Positions 14,574 through 19,202 of a stretch of DNA of 19,202 nt are shown piece after piece; within the stretch, counting starts at the first letter, position 1; every line of letters begins with the position of its first letter. A program made the position numbers and the translations under genes. This DNA is from GCA-002722245 sp038154685 (GTDB lineage Bacteria; Bacteroidota; Bacteroidia; Flavobacteriales_C; GCA-002722245), in contig JAYPYW010000061.1 in NCBI GenBank assembly GCA_038154685.1, positions 1-19,202 on the forward strand, read 5' to 3'. The notes beneath the pieces are model-generated. The model saw only the letters and a list, made by a program, of their open reading frames with translations. It searched no databases and was not told the DNA's origin.

Positions 14574-15386
14574 CTAAAACAATGAACTTCCCTCTTTCTG
14601 AGAAGGTGCTCTAAATTCAATCCTAATTGTATCCGATAATTTAATTCCAAAAAGTTTACTAGCGTTCCCTTTATTAATAGCTATTTCCAAGTGATTGTTT
14701 GTGCTAAACAATGCAAGTTTTTCACCTTCCGGAACTTCACTGTAATTAAACTTTAATTCATCAATATTATAATCGGCTCTCCTGAAAACTATCGAGAAAT
14801 CTCGGTTTTTACCAACTAACTGGAATAAAGATTTTGTGATGTTAGTGGTAACATTACCGTATGAGTCAATGTACATAGCCATTCCTCTAATTACATCCTC
14901 TTCGATTACAGGTTGGAAATTGGTACGCTCTGCTATTTCTTCAACGCGTGTTCCAATTAACTCCATTGTTCCTCCGCGTCCGATATGACAAGCGGCTTGA
15001 ACAAAAACATCTTTCGTAGGGAATGTCCTTCGATCTTCTTCTGGTATGATATTCAGATTGAAAATTTCTGAAGGCTTATCATCAAAAAGCAAAGAGAACA
15101 TTCCGTTGTCAGCCCCAATAAAGTAATGCCCTTTATGTTTAATGATTAAGTGGCGTGTATATTCATCGGCTTCAGGACTAACACCTAAGATATGGATACT
15201 ACCTTCAGGGAAATGCTGGTAACAGTTTTTTAAACAAAAGGCTGCAACACTAATATTAAAAGGAGGAATTTCGTGAGATACGTCGACAATGGTAGCGTTA
15301 GGCAATTGAGACAGTATATGTCCTTTAATTCCCGCAACGTAATAATCTTTTAAACCTAAGTCGGTTGTTAAAGTAATTATCGACAT
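14574..15386 (-). CDS. S-adenosyl-L-methionine hydrolase (adenosine-forming), DUF62 family
   Basis: A 270-residue member of the SAM hydroxide adenosyltransferase family, which splits SAM with water into adenosine and methionine. It is related to fluorinase and chlorinase. Signature blocks are visible: ITLTTDLGLKDYYVAGIKG at the N terminus, the VDVSHEIPPF strand near 35-44, HYFIGADNGMFSLLF near 97-111, and YIDSYGNVTTNITKSLF near 173-189, which marks the start of the C-terminal barrel. Hydroxide-type activity is the normal one for genes outside halogenation clusters. No halogen-metabolism gene is nearby, so that is the likely reaction. It may control SAM or adenosine levels, but its physiological role in Bacteroidota is unsettled. 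It is a single gene. Confidence 0.9.
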   Translation of the reverse strand: MSIITLTTDLGLKDYYVAGIKGHILSQLPNATIVDVSHEIPPFNISVAAFCLKNCYQHFPEGSIHILGVSPEADEYTRHLIIKHKGHYFIGADNGMFSLLFDDKPSEIFNLNIIPEEDRRTFPTKDVFVQAACHIGRGGTMELIGTRVEEIAERTNFQPVIEEDVIRGMAMYIDSYGNVTTNITKSLFQLVGKNRDFSIVFRRADYNIDELKFNYSEVPEGEKLALFSTNNHLEIAINKGNASKLFGIKLSDTIRIEFRAPSQKEGSSLF

Positions 15387-15405
15387 TAATAAATCGCTTC
15401 TGATT

Positions 15406-15413
15406 TAAAGTTA
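15406..15413 (-). promoter_or_regulatory. Putative -7 box for the SAM hydrolase gene
   Basis: On the minus strand TAACTTTA matches TAnnTTTG at seven of eight positions, 19 bases before the start codon at 15386, with a TTG about 15 bases further upstream. Weak. Confidence 0.3.
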
Positions 15414-15490
15414 CTTCGGAAATAGCTCCAAGTTTTGAATTAAGCTCAGAGTTATTAAGAAAATGGGTGTGGAAAGGTGGTTTTTAGGGA

Positions 15491-15542
15491 GGTTTCAGGT
15501 TTCAGGTCTCAGATTCCAGTCTGAATCCTGAAATCTGAAACC
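15491..15542. repeat. Large imperfect hairpin built from TTTCAGG units
   Basis: GGTTTCAGGTTTCAGG (15491-15506) is complementary, with one mismatch, to CCTGAAATCTGAAACC (15527-15542). Inside it GATTC (15512-15516) pairs with GAATC (15523-15527), leaving a TCTCA bulge. The left arm is itself a tandem of TTTCAGG-like units. It lies in the 265-base gap between the divergent SAM hydrolase and marR genes, upstream of the marR promoter. It has no T-run on either side and looks like a REP-type intergenic element. Confidence 0.75.
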
Positions 15543-15612
15543 AATTTCAATCCACTCATCAATCTCAACAAACCACTCATAAATTTTATACATCTAAAAC
15601 TTGATTCATTTC

Positions 15613-15620
15613 TAATTTTG
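15613..15620 (+). promoter_or_regulatory. -7 box of the marR-efflux operon
   Basis: TAATTTTG fully matches TAnnTTTG and lies 31 bases before the marR ATG. The expected start of transcription (about 15625) is just before the operator-like dyad at 15632-15645, so a protein bound there would block early elongation or initiation. Confidence 0.45.
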
Positions 15621-15631
15621 TTTTTAATTTG

Positions 15632-15645
15632 GTTGCATATACAAC
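15632..15645 (+). promoter_or_regulatory. Putative MarR operator O1 (before marR)
   Basis: GTTGCATATACAAC is a dyad with GTTG/CAAC arms and an ATAT centre, symmetric except for one pair. It sits six bases before the marR start and just past the -7 box. It shares the GTTGC...CAAC pattern and exact 14-base length with the dyad at 16086-16099. MarR proteins typically bind such TTG-N6-CAA-like sites and repress themselves. Confidence 0.6.
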
Positions 15646-15651
15646 TATTTA

Positions 15652-16083
15652 ATGATTAATCCAGAAGAATTCATAGGATACCTAATTAAGTCGAGTGGAA
15701 GAGCCTTTGCAAATCAAGTGAATGCAAAGATTAAAGAGCTTGGTTTACCTATTACTGTTGAACAAGTGGGTATCATTTTTCGTTTATTCTTTTTTCCTGG
15801 TTCTACTCAAACTGAAATTGCAGAGTTTTTCTTTAAAGATAAAACTACTATAACTAGAGTACTAGGGACTATGGAGAAGAATAATCTGTTGGTTAGGGTG
15901 CCGTCGGAATCAGATAAAAGAATCAATTTACTTTATCTAACCAATAAAGGAAAAGAAGTTCAAGGAGTATTGGCAAAAGTGGCTATGGAAACATCTTTAA
16001 AATCAACAGAGAATGTAGATCCTAAGGAGCTAGAGATAGCCAAAAAGGTATTAAGACAAATAAGAGAAAATTTAGAAAAATAA
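15652..16083 (+). CDS. MarR-family transcriptional regulator
   Basis: A winged helix-turn-helix repressor of 143 residues, of standard MarR length. Helices 1-2 (about 1-45) give the dimer interface. TQTEIAEFFFKDKTTITRVLGTMEKNNLL (split around 55-83) is the HTH, and VPSESDKRINLLYLTNKG (84-101) is the wing with the family's conserved Asp-x-Arg. MarR proteins are ligand-released repressors of efflux or stress genes. As first gene of an operon with an RND adaptor and pump, and with operator-like dyads flanking it, it most likely represses the operon until a toxic substrate binds. The ligand cannot be predicted. Confidence 0.93.
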   Translation: MINPEEFIGYLIKSSGRAFANQVNAKIKELGLPITVEQVGIIFRLFFFPGSTQTEIAEFFFKDKTTITRVLGTMEKNNLLVRVPSESDKRINLLYLTNKGKEVQGVLAKVAMETSLKSTENVDPKELEIAKKVLRQIRENLEK

Positions 16084-16085
16084 TT

Positions 16086-16099
16086 GTTGCTGATGCAAC
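16086..16099 (+). promoter_or_regulatory. Putative MarR operator O2 (between marR and adaptor)
   Basis: GTTGCTGATGCAAC has perfect five-base arms (GTTGC/GCAAC) around TGAT. It begins two bases after the marR stop codon and ends three bases before the ATG at 16103. Its similarity to the dyad before marR, in arms, length and placement before a gene start, suggests the same protein binds both. I found no clear TAnnTTTG promoter at this site. Confidence 0.5.
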
Positions 16100-16102
16100 T
16101 AA

Positions 16103-17218
16103 ATGATTTTAGTTATGAATAATACAAGTAGAAAAATTATCCTAGTCCTGTTAGCAATAGGAGTTACCGCAGGTATTCTTAAAATTATGGGAGCTGGTAA
16201 GGAGGAGAAGGAAGTTGGAGAAGTGAAACAAACCTTCAAAAGTGTGCGAGTTCAAAAAGCTGAACTTGGAACCCACAAAGCGGATGTAGAGTTTTCTGGA
16301 AAACTTTCTGCGATAGAGAAGATTGATTTGTTTACGGAAGTTGGAGGTGTTTTATTGACGGAAGGTTTTAAAACAGGAAACAAATTTTCAAAGGGAACTC
16401 CAATCGCTCAATTAAATTCAACCGAATTCGCAATTAGTTTAAAGGCTTCGAAAACACAATTGATTACTCAAGTGTCAGCAGTTATGGGTGATATGAAAAT
16501 TGATTTTCCAGATGAGTTAGCTGCTTGGGAAGCTTTTTTAAATGGTATAGATGTAGATGCGAGTTTGCCAAAATTGCCAGCCGTCACAAATAACAAGTTA
16601 AAGCGTTTTGTTGCAGGGAAAGGGATTTTAAATAGTTATTACTCTTTAAAAAGTCAGGAAGAGAAATTATCAAAGTTTACAATTAATGCACCATTCAACG
16701 GTGTGTTAACTAACGCTACAATCAAAAAAGGAACTTTAGTAAGAGGCGGTCAAAAGATTGGAGAATTCATTAATCCTTCTGCTTTTGAAGTAGAGGCAGC
16801 AATCAGTATTAGTGATTTACAATTCATTGCTGTAGGAAGTGAGGTTGAATTAAAATCGGATGACTTAAATAAAACTTGGGTAGGGAGAGTTGCTAGGATA
16901 AATTCTTCCTTAAATGCCAATTCACAAATGGTAACTGTTTTTGTAAATATTGCAGGCTCTGGACTTAAAGAAGGAATGTTCCTACACGGATCAGCAAAGG
17001 GCGCAAGTTTTGAAAATTCGGTTTTAGTAAACAGGAAACTAATAAAAAACGGAGGGCTTTATTTAGTTGAAGATGGAGTGATTAAACACCAAAAAGTGGA
17101 GGTGTTATATACTAATCAATCAACAGCTATTATTCAAGGCTTAAAGGCTGGTCAATCCTATGTATCTGATAACATGAAAGGACTTTACGACGGAATGAAA
17201 GTGTCTGTTGCTAAATAG
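16103..17218 (+). CDS. RND efflux periplasmic adaptor (membrane fusion protein)
   Basis: The protein has 371 residues from ATG 16103, or 367 from the equally plausible ATG at 16115 (MNNTSRK). An N-terminal signal or anchor (about 10-28, IILVLLAIGVTAGILKIMG) is followed by the first half of the lipoyl/barrel-sandwich domain (VEFSGKLSAIEKIDLFTEVGG, GTPIAQLN). A hairpin region follows, then the second lipoyl half (INAPFNGVLTNATIKKGTLVRGG) and beta-barrel and membrane-proximal domains to the C terminus. The adaptor links the inner-membrane pump to an outer-membrane channel. The hairpin region (about 110-190) is not a long heptad coiled coil but contains DFPDELAAWEAFL and a Pro-rich LPKLPAV segment. 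It sits between marR and the pump gene in one operon. Confidence 0.92.
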   Translation: MILVMNNTSRKIILVLLAIGVTAGILKIMGAGKEEKEVGEVKQTFKSVRVQKAELGTHKADVEFSGKLSAIEKIDLFTEVGGVLLTEGFKTGNKFSKGTPIAQLNSTEFAISLKASKTQLITQVSAVMGDMKIDFPDELAAWEAFLNGIDVDASLPKLPAVTNNKLKRFVAGKGILNSYYSLKSQEEKLSKFTINAPFNGVLTNATIKKGTLVRGGQKIGEFINPSAFEVEAAISISDLQFIAVGSEVELKSDDLNKTWVGRVARINSSLNANSQMVTVFVNIAGSGLKEGMFLHGSAKGASFENSVLVNRKLIKNGGLYLVEDGVIKHQKVEVLYTNQSTAIIQGLKAGQSYVSDNMKGLYDGMKVSVAK

Positions 17219-17243
17219 GTTGTTCAACTCTTAAGAAGAAGCA

Positions 17244-19202
17244 ATGAAAAAATTAATATCATACTTTATCAAATACCCAATCGCAGGGAACATCATGATG
17301 ATCATGCTGATTTTCCTAGGTTGGCAAGGGATGAATTCTCTGAGAAGGACATTCTTTCCTGAACGTGAATCTACTTTAATCCGAATTACAGCATTGTACC
17401 CAGGTGCATCACCAGCAGAGATTGAAGAAGGGATTGTTTTAAAAATTGAAGATAAACTCGAAGGTTTAAATGGCATTGAACGAATTACTTCAACTTCAAT
17501 GGAAAACATAGGGACGGTTAACGTTGAAGTGAATTCAGACTATAAAACTGATGTTGTTTTACAGGATGTGAAAAATGCTGTTGATGGGATTAACTCCTTC
17601 CCAAGTGGAATGGAACCTGCCTCTGTAGCGAAGTTTGAACCACCTGCACACGCTATTTCTGTTGCAATTAGTGGGGATTTATCGCTAAAGGAATTAAAAG
17701 GAGTGGCAAGGGATTGGGAAAACTTACTGCAAGAAGATCCATTAATTTCTCAAGTTGATATTGAAGGTTTCCCGGATGAGGAAATAGAAATTAAGGTAGA
17801 TGAATTTTTGCTGGATAAATATGGGATTTCTATTCAAGATGTTGCCAATTCTGTTAAGCGAGATAATGTTGAGGTAACTGGAGGAGAACTTAAAACAGCC
17901 GAGGAAAATATTTTAATTCGAGCGAGAAACAAAAGATATTCTGGTGAAGAATTTGAGCAAATTGTTGTTAAAACTACTCCTGCTGGAAATATCATCCGAT
18001 TAAAAGATGTGGCAACCATCAAGGACGGTTGGGTGGATCAACCAGCTGAAAGATACGTTAATGGAATCCCTTCTGTTATTGTTAAGGTTTCTTACACTAT
18101 TCATGAAGATTTAAAAAGCATTGTTGATCGTGTAAAGACTTTGTTAGTTGATTTTGAAAAAGAAAATCCTGAGATTAAAACAGAGATCACAAGAGATAGC
18201 TCCAAGATTTTAGTAGAAAGAATCGACTTGTTAGTAAGCAATGGAGTTGTTGGTTTCTTATTAGTATTCTTATTTCTATCATTGTTCTTACATCCACGGT
18301 TGGCTATTTGGGTAGCCATGGCTATTCCTATTGCTTTTGGAGGAATGTTTATCCTGGCTGGTGGAGCAGGGGTTTCAATTAATGTTATCTCTTTATTCGG
18401 AATGATTATCGTTATCGGGATTTTGGTTGATGACGGAATTGTAATCGCTGAGAATATTTACCAGCATTGGGAGGACGGAAAACCGCCAATTAAAGCGGCC
18501 ATCGATGGAACAATGGAAGTTTTACCTGCTGTTTTCTCCGCTATCCTTACCACTGTAATCGCTTTCTCGGTATTCTTTGTGATAGATGGGATAATGGGAG
18601 ATTTCTTCGTGGAAATGGGATTTGTTGTTATTGCAACGCTAATTGTTTCCTTAATTGAAGGGGCGCTTATTTTACCAGCACACGTTGCTCACTCTAAGGC
18701 CTTAACCGAAGAAGGAAGGAAAGGTTTTATGGTAAGGGTAATCGATTGGTTTACAAAGATTTTGAATTACATCAAGGATAAGTTTTATAAACCGGTTATC
18801 GACTTTGCTTTAAGACAATCGGCCTTCATTATTGTCTCTTCAATTGGTTTCTTGGTTATTGCCATTGGTTTGATGGCTAATGGATACCAAAAGATGTCGT
18901 TTTTCCCGCCGATTTATGCAGATAACTTCAGGATCCAATTAGAAATGGCTCCAGGTACGAATGAGGATATTACTGAAGGTTACATTGATGAAATAAGAGA
19001 AAAGGTTTGGCAGTTTAATGATTCGTTAGCTTCTGAAGGACAGAGCGTAGTAACTACAGTTACAAAATCCTTAGGGAGTGGAACACATCAAGCAACACTT
19101 ACAGTAATGCTAACTCCTAGTGAAGAGAGAGTTTTAACATCAGCTCAAATAAGCTCTATGATTTTACAAAAAGTTGGCCAGGTTCCAAACGCTGAAAAAC
19201 TT
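17244..19202 (+). CDS. RND efflux pump inner-membrane subunit (3' end outside window)
   Basis: The frame is open for 653 codons from ATG 17244 to the window edge, about two thirds of a normal RND pump (around 1000-1050 residues). It starts 25 bases after the adaptor stop. Residues 1-30 are the first transmembrane helix (MKKLISYFIKYPIAGNIMMIML), followed by a periplasmic pore domain. Transmembrane helices 2-6 lie at about 330-480, then a second periplasmic domain begins near 560. Helix 4 carries GILVDDGIVIAEN with D396-D397, the proton-relay pair equivalent to AcrB D407-D408, so the pump should be proton driven. It resembles the HAE/AcrB-like class rather than heavy-metal pumps. The substrate is unknown. 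No outer-membrane channel gene is seen before the window ends. Confidence 0.95.
   Translation, partial: MKKLISYFIKYPIAGNIMMIMLIFLGWQGMNSLRRTFFPERESTLIRITALYPGASPAEIEEGIVLKIEDKLEGLNGIERITSTSMENIGTVNVEVNSDYKTDVVLQDVKNAVDGINSFPSGMEPASVAKFEPPAHAISVAISGDLSLKELKGVARDWENLLQEDPLISQVDIEGFPDEEIEIKVDEFLLDKYGISIQDVANSVKRDNVEVTGGELKTAEENILIRARNKRYSGEEFEQIVVKTTPAGNIIRLKDVATIKDGWVDQPAERYVNGIPSVIVKVSYTIHEDLKSIVDRVKTLLVDFEKENPEIKTEITRDSSKILVERIDLLVSNGVVGFLLVFLFLSLFLHPRLAIWVAMAIPIAFGGMFILAGGAGVSINVISLFGMIIVIGILVDDGIVIAENIYQHWEDGKPPIKAAIDGTMEVLPAVFSAILTTVIAFSVFFVIDGIMGDFFVEMGFVVIATLIVSLIEGALILPAHVAHSKALTEEGRKGFMVRVIDWFTKILNYIKDKFYKPVIDFALRQSAFIIVSSIGFLVIAIGLMANGYQKMSFFPPIYADNFRIQLEMAPGTNEDITEGYIDEIREKVWQFNDSLASEGQSVVTTVTKSLGSGTHQATLTVMLTPSEERVLTSAQISSMILQKVGQVPNAEKL

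Noticed and set aside
14574..15386. Possibility that the DUF62 gene is a fluorinase or chlorinase
   Set aside because: No halometabolite genes are nearby and nothing in the visible motifs points away from the common SAM hydrolase type.
17231..18319. Minus-strand frames opposite the RND pump gene
   Set aside because: The plus-strand frame is open for 653 codons with clear RND motifs; the minus frames are shadows.

Overview
The window looks like a chromosomal segment of a marine-type Bacteroidota, most likely Flavobacteriales. The evidence is low GC, several promoter-like TAnnTTTG boxes ahead of genes, a large surface protein ending in a type IX secretion (T9SS) sorting domain, a long Ala/Glu-tailed ribosomal protein S16, and a pheA / aminotransferase / tyrA cluster as commonly seen in that phylum. 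I see no tRNA, rRNA, CRISPR array, insertion sequence or phage gene. No stretch longer than 300 bases lacks a gene.

Layout. Bases 1-112 are a 95% identical copy of part of the big surface-protein gene further in (2782-2893). They are fused abruptly to the C-terminal half of a thioredoxin gene (114-284), so the left edge is a rearrangement or an assembly chimera. A small membrane protein follows (284-500) that appears frameshifted at a run of eight T. Next come a predicted outer-membrane protein (574-1383) with its terminator and, convergently, the 1278-residue T9SS adhesin-like protein (5375-1539, minus). Divergent from it is a two-gene unit: an orphan LytTR response regulator overlapping a BASS-family transporter (5489-7071, plus).

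The minus strand then carries an aromatic amino-acid operon, pheA - class I aminotransferase - tyrA - TPR protein (10912-7144), with gaps of 1 base or a 4-base overlap. Upstream of it are hemB (11994-11008) and a SCO1/SenC copper chaperone (12824-12162). On the plus strand follow a small lipoprotein (12919-13317), rpsP with a strong terminator (13441-14111) and a second lipoprotein (14195-14566). A SAM hydrolase / DUF62 gene (15386-14574, minus) is convergent with the last of these.

The right end is an efflux locus on the plus strand: a MarR-type repressor (15652-16083), an RND periplasmic adaptor (16103-17218) and an RND inner-membrane pump (17244 to the window edge, incomplete). Two 14-base dyads of the form GTTGC-N4/5-CAAC, one before marR and one before the adaptor, look like a matched pair of MarR operators.

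Most genes are ordinary housekeeping or envelope functions. The points most worth a second look are the chimeric left edge, the T8 frameshift, the paired MarR operators, and the palindromic intergenic repeats, several of which resemble widespread repeat families. I do not see a wholly new system that the sequence alone would support.
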